DNA of 45,202 bases. Source: Deltaproteobacteria bacterium (lineage in GTDB: Bacteria; Myxococcota_A; UBA796; GCA-2862545). Below, one piece after another: positions 1 through 9,000 of the stretch (positions within the stretch are counted from its first letter, which is position 1; each line of letters starts with the position of its first letter). The stretch covers positions 1 to 45,202 of the forward strand of contig REDI01000006.1 in the NCBI GenBank assembly GCA_007693595.1, given 5' to 3'. The position numbers were made by a program, and so were the translations under genes. Under the pieces are notes generated by a model. The model did not search any database, was not told where the DNA came from, and saw only the letters and a list, made by a program, of their open reading frames with translations.

Positions 1-2
1 TC

Positions 3-75
3 GACACGGACACCGACACGGACACCGACACGGACACCGACACGGACGTCGACACGGACACGGACACGGACAGTG
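3..75 (+). repeat. GACACG/GACACC hexanucleotide tandem repeat encoding (Asp-Thr)n
   Basis: About twelve near-identical 6-base units, first alternating GACACG and GACACC, then interrupted by one GTC codon. The repeat lies in frame in the partial surface protein and encodes its Asp-Thr stalk. A 12-base higher-order period (gacacggacacc) occurs about three times at the left edge. Length variation by slippage would change the stalk length in two-residue steps without shifting the frame. Confidence 0.85.
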
Positions 76-248
76 ATGCAGACGCTGACGGAGACGCCGA
101 TCTCGACGACGTCCCCCTCGACGATGGGGTCGCCAGCACCTTCTACCAAGGGGGCTGCGCCTGCGATGCCTCCTCTCCGGTGGGCCTTGGTTGGGCAGGG
201 GGCCTCTTCGGGGTGCTCGGCCTGATCCTTCTACGTCGGCGACGCTGA
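3..248 (+). CDS. C-terminal part of Asp-Thr-repeat surface protein with MYXO-CTERM-like tail
   Basis: Only the last 81 codons lie in the window; the 5' part is off the left edge. The visible protein starts with an Asp-Thr dipeptide repeat, passes into an acidic Asp/Ala stretch, and ends with the motif GGCACDASS, a hydrophobic helix of about 17 residues and a terminal run of four Arg before TGA at 246-248. This is the layout of the MYXO-CTERM sorting signal, in which a Cys-containing motif, a membrane helix and an Arg cluster direct processing and surface anchoring in Myxococcota. The Asp-Thr tract is a typical low-complexity stalk just before such a signal. The catalytic or adhesive part, if any, is not visible, so no function can be given. 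The frame was chosen because it is open throughout and ends in the recognisable tail. Confidence 0.85.
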   Translation, partial: DTDTDTDTDTDTDTDVDTDTDTDSDADADGDADLDDVPLDDGVASTFYQGGCACDASSPVGLGWAGGLFGVLGLILLRRRR

Positions 249-343
249 CGCTTGAGGTCGCCTATCTGGACGTTCGCCGGTCTCACCGCTCGGCCTCTGG
301 CGCTCGCACTTGGAGTCGCGGCTCTTTGCCTCGCCGAGCAAAA

Positions 344-1825
344 TCAAGGAAAGAAGGGTGATGTCTTGAGCTCGCCCGGACCCTCTACCTGGGTCTGCGC
401 CGACATGAGGACCGTGGCGGTCTCATCTTCATAGACGACCTCCCACGAAGCCTCTCTGGCGAGGGCTTCGATCAAGGGGGTGCCGGTCTGGCCCAGGAAA
501 GCCGTGGGCGGGGGCTCGGGCAGGGCGCTGAGATCGCCGGTATCCCAGGCGTGGCTGATCTGCTGGACGAAGGCGGGGGAGTAGACGGTGGTGTTTCTAC
601 CGTCGATCCCGACTCTCCAGCGAGGGCTGAGGTGGTAGATCGCGATCCCTCCCCACCCGAGCGGCGTCATCAGCGTTCCCTCGCGCGGGCTGCTCGCCCC
701 GTCGAGCCATTCGATCGCGCGGGTCGGGTAGAGCTTTGGATTGACCGGGATGCGTCCGGCGTGCTCCGGCCACATGGGGCTCCCGATCGCCAGCGCGAGC
801 AGAAGGGCGGCTCCGAGGCCGACGGGGCTGCGTCCCAGGAAGTCCAGATCGAAGTCGCGAGAGAGACGAGCGCGCAGGTCTGGCCCGAGGACCTCGGCCA
901 GGCAGATCGGAGCGAGCAGGAGGACGAGGGCTGTGAACTTGGCGTGCTGCAGGGCTTGGATCGTCGCGATGGCCAGCGCGATCCACGCCGTGGGGCGGAC
1001 CCTCCTGCGATTCAGCGCCCCGATCGCGAAGGGAAGCAGGGCAGCGCAGAGCAGGACCGCCAACATCGTCGGGGAGGGAGGGTTCCACTCGGGCAGACCG
1101 GGGTGCTCGACGGTGAGCTCCGTCCAGATATAGCGAGGGAGGTCCAGCCCATTCGGCGTAAGAAAGGGGGTGAGGGCTACGGCGAGGGCGGCACCGAAGC
1201 TCGCCAGTCGAAATCGGCGTGAGGTGGGCCCCTCGTTGGGCTGTCGGTCCGACTCGAAGCCCAGGGCCACTAGCCCCAGGCCGAGCCCCGCGACCCCCCA
1301 CCCGAACAAGAACCCCCCATGGGCGTTGGCCCAGAGCACGAGGGTGGCGGGCAGCGCGAAGAGGCTCCACCAGCGACCGCGCGCCGCCTGATCGACCAGC
1401 ACGACGGTCGCCGGCACCAGGGCCCAGGTCAGGGTCTGGGGTCTGAGGTTGGCGAGAATGGATAGCAGAGGCCAGGGCAGCCCGATCAGGAGGATCGAGG
1501 CGGCACCGATCTCGAGCCGGCGCTCGACCGCGAGCAGCCACGTCGTCATCAAGACCAGGAGCGTGGCGGCCCTCACCCCGAGCAGGCCGAGCTCGCCGCC
1601 GAGGGAGTGGGCAAGATAGAGGACGATCCCAGGCAGCCACTCATGGTTGATCCAGGGCTCCCCTTCGAAGGTATAGGACCAGGGGTCGGTCTCTGGCAGC
1701 CCGCCTCGCGTGACGATGAGGTCGCCTGCGGCCACGTGCCACCAGAGGTCGGCGTCGGCGCTCGCGCTCAGCATGAAGGGGAGCGCGAGGACCAGACCGC
1801 ACAGCGCTGCGCGTGGAAGTTGCAC
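344..1825 (-). CDS. Polytopic membrane protein with DxWWH motif, GT-C-like
   Basis: Codes for 493 residues starting at a GTG at 1825, with GGAG six to seven bases upstream. The protein has an N-terminal hydrophobic helix, then a loop with ADLWWHVAAGD and a downstream NHEWL motif, then about ten further hydrophobic segments and a soluble C-terminal domain of about 120 residues. An early Asp in the first periplasmic loop and multiple membrane spans are what is seen in GT-C lipid-linked sugar transferases and in uncharacterised membrane proteins with a D-x-WWH loop. Membrane location is seen from sequence; a glycosyltransferase role is an inference. It lies 207 bases downstream of the fatty acid hydroxylase gene, in the same direction, so it may be a separate transcription unit. 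No recognisable gene lies in that 207-base gap. Confidence 0.7.
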   Translation of the reverse strand: MQLPRAALCGLVLALPFMLSASADADLWWHVAAGDLIVTRGGLPETDPWSYTFEGEPWINHEWLPGIVLYLAHSLGGELGLLGVRAATLLVLMTTWLLAVERRLEIGAASILLIGLPWPLLSILANLRPQTLTWALVPATVVLVDQAARGRWWSLFALPATLVLWANAHGGFLFGWGVAGLGLGLVALGFESDRQPNEGPTSRRFRLASFGAALAVALTPFLTPNGLDLPRYIWTELTVEHPGLPEWNPPSPTMLAVLLCAALLPFAIGALNRRRVRPTAWIALAIATIQALQHAKFTALVLLLAPICLAEVLGPDLRARLSRDFDLDFLGRSPVGLGAALLLALAIGSPMWPEHAGRIPVNPKLYPTRAIEWLDGASSPREGTLMTPLGWGGIAIYHLSPRWRVGIDGRNTTVYSPAFVQQISHAWDTGDLSALPEPPPTAFLGQTGTPLIEALAREASWEVVYEDETATVLMSAQTQVEGPGELKTSPFFP

Positions 1826-2032
1826 CGTCTGCTCCGTCGAGAAGGGAAACGTAACGGTGTGGAGGGCCGCGATCCTGTCCGCGTGGCGATTCTTGGGGCT
1901 CGGCGATCGAGGGAGCGCGCTCAGCCGATCAGAGGCCCACGGAAGCCGCGCAGGTCGTCGATCATGACCTCGCCGACGGCCTGATCGCGGAGCGGATCGG
2001 CAGGGTCAGCCCACGAGGCAGGCGCGATGGGG

Positions 2033-2689
2033 TCAAGCCACGTTGCGGGTGGGGATCCGGGCCTCGGGCTCCATGGTCCCGAAGATCCGATCCCACAAGG
2101 TTGTCGTGACGCCGAAGCGGGCGTTGGTGTAGCGGGGATCGAGGTGGTGTAGCATGTGGTGGGCGCGGAGCTGACGCATGTGCCTGGACTTGAAGGGGCG
2201 ACAGTGCAGCGCCCAGTGCATGACGGAGTAGGCGACCCAGCCACACAGGGTGCCTGCGAACCACACCATCGCGTGGCCCCAGGGCAGTAGATCGGCGAGA
2301 GACCAGGACACGATCGCGTGGGGCGCGAAGAGTAAGAGCGCGAGCCAGCCGGTGATCAGCGGGCTGATTACGATGCGCAGGGGGTCGTCGTAGCGCTGGT
2401 GGTGGATGCCGTGCCAGAGCATCTGAAGGCGCTCACCACCGGGGATGGGCGGGGTCCAGTGGAAGAGGTATCGGTGCAGCAGGTACTCGTACAGGGTCCA
2501 GGCGATGATCCCGCCGATGAAGAGGAAGGGAGCGACCCACCAGGGGGTTTGGCCGTAGATCGTGGCGACGACGACGAGCAGAGCACAGATCGGAAGGTAG
2601 ACCGCTGGCGAAGCCCACCAGCGTGTGCGGGTCAAGAACTCGAGCAAGGGGTTGTCACTCATCCGGGATGATGTCGAAGCAGGGCGCAT
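2033..2689 (-). CDS. Fatty acid hydroxylase/sterol desaturase superfamily membrane protein
   Basis: 218 residues. The start at 2689 is preferred over an internal Met at 2662 because GGAGG lies seven bases before it. Four hydrophobic segments surround the histidine clusters of the di-iron membrane hydroxylase family: H72/H77 (LLHRYLFH), H93/H96/H97 (HGIHH), H158/H162 (HWALH) and H177/H178 with H181/H182 (HHMLHH). These His ligands bind the two irons that activate oxygen for C-H hydroxylation of lipid substrates. The length fits bacterial FAH1-like enzymes such as carotenoid hydroxylases or sphingolipid/fatty acid 2-hydroxylases; the sequence does not tell which. It sits 74 bases downstream of the phosphodiester glycosidase gene on the same strand. 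All key His are present, so the enzyme looks intact. Confidence 0.88.
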   Translation of the reverse strand: MRPASTSSRMSDNPLLEFLTRTRWWASPAVYLPICALLVVVATIYGQTPWWVAPFLFIGGIIAWTLYEYLLHRYLFHWTPPIPGGERLQMLWHGIHHQRYDDPLRIVISPLITGWLALLLFAPHAIVSWSLADLLPWGHAMVWFAGTLCGWVAYSVMHWALHCRPFKSRHMRQLRAHHMLHHLDPRYTNARFGVTTTLWDRIFGTMEPEARIPTRNVA

Positions 2690-2763
2690 GGTTCAGACCT
2701 CCGGGTTCGCCCGTAGCGTTAGACACAGATTTTCCGGTGGCAAGGGTGCGGCAGCCAAGCGAC

Positions 2764-4362
2764 TCAGTGACGAGTCTCCTTGCGACGTCCAGTGAGTAAC
2801 CCAAAGATCGCGAGGGCGAGCCAAGAGGCGGGAGCTGGGCTGCTCGTACAGCCACAGCCTGAGCGCGTGAGATCTAGACGCGCGGAGTCCTCGTCGTCCT
2901 CTGCTGAGGAGGAGTCTCCGTCGTGACTGTCGTCGTCCTCGTCTTGATCAGAGACGTCCGGTCCGTCTGAACCCTCGCTCTCTGCCTCGGTGTCCGAGCC
3001 CCCAGGCGCGGAGTCGCGGTTGGAGCCTTCCTCTTCGGTGCAAGGGGCGAACTCGCCGATCGACAGTCCGACCGCGATCATCTTCGCGGCTTCGGCCCGG
3101 CTGACCTCGTCGTCGGGGCAGAATCTTCCCTCGGCGCACCCTGATACCACGCAGGCTCGCTCCAGGGCCTCGACCAAGGGGGCCTGCGCCTCGGTGACGT
3201 CCGAGAAGCGGCCCTCGGGAGGCTCCAGAGGCAGCCCGATGGCGCGTACCAGAAAGGAGGCAGCCTCGAAGCGGGTGGCGAAGCGATCGGGGCAGTAGCG
3301 GTCGGTGGCACAACCGCTGGTGATCTCGGCTTCGAGCAAGGCCTCGAGGTGGCCGGCGTACCAGATGTCGGACGCCACATCGACGAAGGATCGCGACTCG
3401 GAGGGCTCCAGATCGGCAGCGCGCGCGATCAGCACTCCGAGGTGGGCTCGGTCGAGCACGCAATCGGGACAAAAGAGCCTTGGTTCGGCCTGACACCCTG
3501 TGGTAACGCCCTGGGTATAGAGCGCCTCGGCGTAGGGAAGGGCCCAGTGCCCGTCGGGGATGTCGGCGAAGAGCCCCGAGGCGCCGTCGACTGGCGCCCG
3601 CTCGCAGCAGCCTACGCGCTCGCCGGGCACGAAGCCGAGGTGAGACGCCACGAGCCGCTCCGAGCCGTCGGAGGGCACGTTGACGACGCCCCGCCCTCGT
3701 ACCCACAAGGTGGTCGAGCCCCCGCCGTCGAAGTTCAGCGCTCGGGTGGCTCCCAGATCACGCATTAGCTCCGCGAGCTCGATCCGCGTCATGCCGCTCG
3801 CTCCCGCCGTGCGACCGTCGACGGTCACCAGCAACACCTCGCCCGCGTCGGTCAGCCCGACCGCCGTCCGGGGGTGGCGCGAGCACATGTGGGAGTAGCA
3901 GGGCTCATGCACGACCTCGCCCCCGCGGAGCAGGACGGGATCGCCGGGCACCACCTGGGTCCACCAGTCCTCGAAGGGAGGGGGCAGCGGATCGGAGGGA
4001 TCCCAGATCCGGGCACGGCCCCTGGAGCCGAAGCCGATGGCGGTGAAATCTGGATGGTCCCAGGCAGTGGGCCAGGGCTCGCCTTCTCCTACCGAGTAGC
4101 CCACCGCGTCGTAGTCGGTGTAGCTGAAGAAGGCGCCGTTGATCGCGACCGAGGCCCCGACGTCCTCACCCCAGGCCGAGGTGCGCTGGCGCCGCTCGTC
4201 GTAGCGGGTGGCTCGCGCGTTCAAGCTGCCGCATCGATCGACGTAGGCGGCGGTGATCCGCTGTGCTGGGGCCGAGGTGGTGCGCTCGAGCAGGCTGACC
4301 CCGGGCTGGGGCTCGCTCCAGACATCGGCGCCGAGGGCGGTGAGGGCGAGGACGAGCAGCAT
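2764..4362 (-). CDS. Exported phosphodiester glycosidase with three SLH repeats and MYXO-CTERM tail
   Basis: 532 residues, ATG at 4362 with GGGAG seven bases upstream. Order: short signal peptide (1-12); NAGPA/phosphodiester glycosidase (DUF2233-type) domain (about 15-245) with the NGAFFS motif near 75 and the NFDGGGS motif at 210-216; three SLH-like repeats (about 262-320, 322-380, 383-435), each with an FxDV-like opening, a TxGC turn and an FCPD-like motif; an acidic Ser/Asp/Glu linker (442-495); and a tail with SGCGC at 501-505, a hydrophobic helix and basic residues. The family cleaves sugar-phosphate diester bonds, for example uncovering GlcNAc-1-P modifications. The domains indicate a surface-displayed enzyme, with SLH binding to cell-wall polymer and the tail acting as a sorting signal. 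The natural substrate is not deducible. Cys pairs recur in each SLH repeat, consistent with disulphides outside the cytoplasm. Confidence 0.88.
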   Translation of the reverse strand: MLLVLALTALGADVWSEPQPGVSLLERTTSAPAQRITAAYVDRCGSLNARATRYDERRQRTSAWGEDVGASVAINGAFFSYTDYDAVGYSVGEGEPWPTAWDHPDFTAIGFGSRGRARIWDPSDPLPPPFEDWWTQVVPGDPVLLRGGEVVHEPCYSHMCSRHPRTAVGLTDAGEVLLVTVDGRTAGASGMTRIELAELMRDLGATRALNFDGGGSTTLWVRGRGVVNVPSDGSERLVASHLGFVPGERVGCCERAPVDGASGLFADIPDGHWALPYAEALYTQGVTTGCQAEPRLFCPDCVLDRAHLGVLIARAADLEPSESRSFVDVASDIWYAGHLEALLEAEITSGCATDRYCPDRFATRFEAASFLVRAIGLPLEPPEGRFSDVTEAQAPLVEALERACVVSGCAEGRFCPDDEVSRAEAAKMIAVGLSIGEFAPCTEEEGSNRDSAPGGSDTEAESEGSDGPDVSDQDEDDDSHDGDSSSAEDDEDSARLDLTRSGCGCTSSPAPASWLALAIFGLLTGRRKETRH

Positions 4363-4442
4363 GGTGGGCTCCCTGGGGCCATCGTAGCTCGTTTCGACGC
4401 CAGGCGGCTGCCGGGGGAAGGAGGGCTGCGGTCGGACTCACC

Positions 4443-5981
4443 CTAGGCTCGATCCTCCAACAACCTCTCCTTCCCCAGGTAAATCAGCTTGGTATCTCGC
4501 TTGAGCTCCCGATCTTGGGAGGGGTTGATGACCTCGTCCTCTTCGCTCGTCTCGTGGACGCCGATCAGCATGGCGCCCCGCTGCCGGATGTAGGCGCAGG
4601 CCTCGGCGAAGGTCGTGCCTGGGGGCAAGGCTGCGGGGAGGGGGTCCTCGTAGAGGTTGTAGGAGCCGGCGCGCACCATATGGCTCACGACGGGGGCGGC
4701 GCCAGGGGCGATGACGGCGTGGGTGAGCAGAGAGAAGCCGACCTGGGTGGACTCGATGACCTCGTCGGCGCCGGCGGTACGAGCGTGCTGGACGTTCTCG
4801 GCGTCGAGGATCTCGGCGACGACGTGTAGGGGTCGCCGGCGCGACACCTTGGCCTGCCCCAGGTGGGCGCGTATCGTGAACAGGGTAAGGAGGGTCTGGG
4901 CGTCGGCCTGGTCGGGGCTGATGTCGCGCCGCCCGACCACCAGCACGCTCTCGGCGTGGGCGAGGCGAACCCGATCGAGGTGGTGCTGACGCGCCGGATC
5001 GCCGGAGATCCAGTCCATGACGCGAGGCAGGTCTTCGGGACGCTCATGGGGGGCCATAAGCGCGATGCGCAGCCCGCGCGGCACGGCCTCGAGCAGGGTG
5101 GGCAGGAGCAACCGGCTCCCCTCGGTGTAGCCGAGCACGACGAGATGACCGACGGTGTTGGACATGCGGAACTGCTCCACGCGAAAGTTCAATATCGAGG
5201 TGAGGAGGGTGCTGCCCACGAGCCCGGCGAAGGTCGCGAGGGTGAACATACCCGCGATCATCATGCCGGCCCCAAGCAGACGACCCAGGGGGGTGATAGG
5301 GGTGATGTCACCGAAGCCTACCGTGGTCAGGGTGACGAGTGCCCACCACAGGCCGTCGCCAAGGGTGTTGATGTCGGGGTTCTCGGTGCGCTCAATCAAG
5401 AAGATCGACAGTCCGCCCAGCAGGGTGACGGCCGCGAGGAACGCGAAGGCTGCGCGATAGAGGAGGCGATTGACCCAGAAGGCCTCGAGGATGTCGGTGA
5501 CCGGGTTGGCGTGCCGAAAGAGGTGCCACAGCCTCAAGAGCCGAAGCACTCGGAGGGCGCGCAGCCCGCGCAGGTAGGGATGGACCGCGAGGATCGCCAC
5601 GAGGTCGATGACCGACATCGGGCGAAGCAAGTAGCCCAGACGACGGACGAGATGCAGCCAGATCACCTCAGGGGCGTCGCGCTCGTAGAAGTCGAGGTCT
5701 GGTGGTCGCCACGAGAGTACCCGCGAGACGAGCTCCAACGAGAATAAAATGAGTATCAGCAGATCGACGAGCCGAAGAGTTTCGAGGAGACCCTCCCAGA
5801 GCGGCTTGTCGGCCACCGCGGTCAGCCACGAGGCCCATCCTCTGTCGGCGAGGGCCTCGGTGAGGATCAGCTCGACACCAAAGAGAAGGATCGAGAACGC
5901 GATGATCGTCCAGACCACGCCCTCGGTCCACCGGAAGGCGCGGGTGCCACGCTCGTGAAACATGCGGTGCAGGATCCTCAT
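4443..5981 (-). CDS. Voltage-gated-type potassium channel with C-terminal RCK/TrkA-N domain
   Basis: 512 residues, ATG at 5981. Six transmembrane segments fill residues 20-265. The fourth carries Arg roughly every third position (LRGLRALRVLRLLRLW near 138-153), the voltage-sensor pattern. The pore loop has the K+ selectivity filter TVGFGD at 220-225. After the membrane part a Rossmann-like regulatory domain starts near 278 (GHLVVLGYTEGS), the TrkA-N/RCK fold that gates on nucleotide or ion binding; its glycine motif is a variant of GxGxxG. The gene lies 21 bases downstream of the giant macroglobulin-like gene and may share its transcript. The Shine-Dalgarno at 5981 is weak, and Met at 5963 is an alternative start that removes six residues without touching any domain. 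A channel for K+ in the inner membrane is a confident call. Confidence 0.93.
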   Translation of the reverse strand: MRILHRMFHERGTRAFRWTEGVVWTIIAFSILLFGVELILTEALADRGWASWLTAVADKPLWEGLLETLRLVDLLILILFSLELVSRVLSWRPPDLDFYERDAPEVIWLHLVRRLGYLLRPMSVIDLVAILAVHPYLRGLRALRVLRLLRLWHLFRHANPVTDILEAFWVNRLLYRAAFAFLAAVTLLGGLSIFLIERTENPDINTLGDGLWWALVTLTTVGFGDITPITPLGRLLGAGMMIAGMFTLATFAGLVGSTLLTSILNFRVEQFRMSNTVGHLVVLGYTEGSRLLLPTLLEAVPRGLRIALMAPHERPEDLPRVMDWISGDPARQHHLDRVRLAHAESVLVVGRRDISPDQADAQTLLTLFTIRAHLGQAKVSRRRPLHVVAEILDAENVQHARTAGADEVIESTQVGFSLLTHAVIAPGAAPVVSHMVRAGSYNLYEDPLPAALPPGTTFAEACAYIRQRGAMLIGVHETSEEDEVINPSQDRELKRDTKLIYLGKERLLEDRA

Positions 5982-6002
5982 CGGCCGGGGGCATAACCCG
6001 GA

Positions 6003-9000
6003 TCAGAGGTCGGAGGCCCGAATGCTCTGCTCTACCTCTTCGCCGATGTAGTCGTAGGTCTGGATGTTGCTGCTTCGACGACTGCGCTCGCGCTGCTGCT
6101 GGCGCATCTGGAGCACGTCGGGCGCCGGCGCCGTGGAGGCTCGGCCGCGTCGAACTGGGCCGGTGAGGGCGATGGCATCGGGGGTGAACGCGACGTGATC
6201 CCCGCGCCAGGCCAAGCTGGGCGAGCCGGAAGGTACGAGGGCTACCCCGCGGGCATCGGTCTGGGCGGCGACGATCCCCGAGCCGCCCAGGGCGCGCACT
6301 CCCGCCTCGACAACCGGGGTGTTGCGCTCGCGGACCGCCAGGCGGCGCTGGGTTCCATCGACGGGGTGGACCTCGAGGTCGGATCGCACCACGAGCACCG
6401 ACGCGCTCGCGCCGTCCCCATCGATGCGCACCAGCCAGGCGCCCGGTCCTGAGAGGGGCACCGCGAGCTCCTGTCGCTCGGGGAAGGCACCGGCTCGGAG
6501 CCGGCGCGTGCCGGTCCACGTCGGGGAGAGCCCCTCGACCCGCAGGTTCTCGGGGCGCGGGATCCCGCTCTCGCGCAGGAAGAGGGTGCGCAGGTCGACG
6601 GCGAAGGCGCTGACGTGGACCTGATCGACGTTGGCGACCTTGAGGTCGAGGCGGGTTGGGCCTCGGGCGCTGAGGCGGACGACGGGCTCGGTGTCGAGCG
6701 AGACCGCCTGCAGGGCTTGCCGAGCCGCGCTCGCCTCGGGCACGGCGCTCGAGACCTTGCCGTACCAGTCCAGGGCGGCCTTGAGGTCGTCCTGGGCCTC
6801 CGCGAGTCGGCCTAGCCCGTAGCGGGCATCGTCGCGGAGCGGTGAGGGGCCGGAGCGCCCACCCCCGAGGGGGAGGTCGTCTTCGGCGATCCGAGTGAAG
6901 AGCGGTCGCGCGCGGCGGCCGTCTTGGAGCTCGGTTCGGGCCAGGCCTTCCAAGAGGAGCCAGTCGTCGAGCAGCTCGTGTTCGGGGAAGCGCCGCTGAA
7001 GGCGCTCGGTCCAGCCGACGGCGCGCTCACGGGCGCCGAGCTCGTACAGGGTGGTCGCCAGTCGCAGCCCCGCCTCGGGGGCTTCTTTGCTGTCGAGGTG
7101 AAAGGCGAGGTACTCTTGATCCCAGGCGGCGGCTTGCAGGCGTACGTCCGTCGCGGTCACGCCCGCCTCGATCGCTTGGGGCGGCAGGTTCTCGGCGAGG
7201 GCGAGCAGACGGTCTGGTAGCGCGAAGGTCGCTTGTTCTGCTTCCCGCACCGCGGGGGCGCGCCGGAGGGTCTCGCGTAGGGCCCGAATGGTCGCCAGCC
7301 GCCCGCTGGCCCGCTCGAGCTGGCGACTCACCCCGATCTCGGCGAGGAGGTCTTGGCCGAGCACCCGCTGCCAGAGGCTCCGCGCGCGGTCTGGTCGACC
7401 GATCGTCTGGTAGGCCTTGGCGGTCTCGGCGATCCGCTCCAGGGGGATCGGGGTGTTTGGGGCTTCGTCACGGAGGTTCTCGAAGGCAGCGACCAGGGCG
7501 GTCGCGTCCGTGGTGGGGGTGTGGGTGAAGCGGAGCCGCGCCACCGTAGCACGAAGGTCCTTAGGCCAGTTCTGGAGGGGGGCATCCCCGAGGGGAACCA
7601 GGGGGTCATCTCGGGTGGCTTCGGCCTGTTGCGCGAGGAAGACCGAAGGGCGGCTGCCGAGCGGGGTGTCGGCGTTCGCCCCGACCTCGACGTGGAGCCG
7701 GCTGCCTCGGCCATCTCGGTGGAAGCCGATCACCGTGTATCGCCCCGGCGCCACCGCCTGAACCTGCCCTGCCCGAGGGACGAGGGCGAGGCCTCCTTGG
7801 GGGTGGAGCACCCCGGGGGGCACCGACACGCCCTCGCCGATCTGGATCTGGCAGGGGGACTCCGCCGTCCCGCAGGATGTTCCAACGCGCTGGTCGGGGT
7901 GCGGCAGCCCGTCGGTTCGCTGTGGGATCCTGGCTGGGAGGCTCTCGGAGCTGGACAGCGTGGGGGTGTAGGTGTCGGGCTCTCGCTCTCGCCAGGTGAT
8001 CGCGCCATCGAGGGGCTGTAGGCTGCGCGCCACTCCGCCTGCGGCAGCTTGAGACGGCATGGCGGGCTTGGCCAGCTCGCGTGCGACTGCGCGGATCCAA
8101 GCGGGGCGGTCGCGATCCCCGAGCGCGGGTGGCCCGGCTGCGAGCAGGTCGTCGATCGTCGGTCCTCGCCACCCTCGAACCGCGCGCGCGGCGAGAAAGG
8201 CGTGAGGCCCGTCGGAAGCGAAGGGCTGCTCCGTTGGGGGCTCGCCGACCTTGATCAGCAGGCGCGCGAGCAAGGCGCGATCCTCCTCGAGGAGCTGATC
8301 GGCCTCGCGCACCAGCCGCCCCAGGGTGGCCTCGGGGGCCTTGCCGTCGATATGGGCGCGGGCCCAGGTCAAGGCGAGTCGGGTCCGGGCGTCGGCCGGC
8401 TCGATCGAGGCGAGCGGTCCGGTGAAGGTCGCTACGTCGCGTTGCGGCAGGCCCAAGACCGAGGCCGACCGAGCCATGAGCTCGATGGCCGCCGCGGCCG
8501 TCGAGGGGTCGAGGCGACCGGGGCTCTCCCGCAGGTCGCCGACGAGGGCTCGAAGGAGGACGAGCGCCTGGTCGCGCTCGTCGCCCGAGAGGGCAGGGAG
8601 GGCCTCCAGGGCGCAGAGTCCGGCGATGGCCGCCCTTCGAGGATCGCTCAGGAAGGGATCGGCCTCCAGAGCGATGGCGCCGAGCAGGGTGCCTCCGGGA
8701 CGGCCGACGAGGGCTGCGTAGATGGGGCCCTCCTCGTCGCGCGTCCCAGCCGCGACCTCGAACGAGAGCTCCTTGCGGGCCGAGACCACGCCGTCTACCT
8801 CTACTGAGACGAGGCGGCGATCTCCTGGGCTCATGGCGCGAAGCTCGTACTCGCAGACCTCGCCTGGCCCCTCGGCACAGCGGTGGGCGGTATCGCCGTC
8901 GATCACGCGCACCTCGGCTCCGCCTTCGGGGACGAGGACGCGGGCGCGGGGACGGGCCTCATCGCCGGGCCAGCCGGGCGCGAGGGGATCCACGACCAGG

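Noticed and set aside
1-100. CRISPR-like array at the left edge
   Set aside because: The repeats are 6 bases long, contiguous and in frame with a coding sequence; there are no unique spacers.
249-343. Possible terminator between the first two genes
   Set aside because: No convincing stem with a T-run could be drawn.
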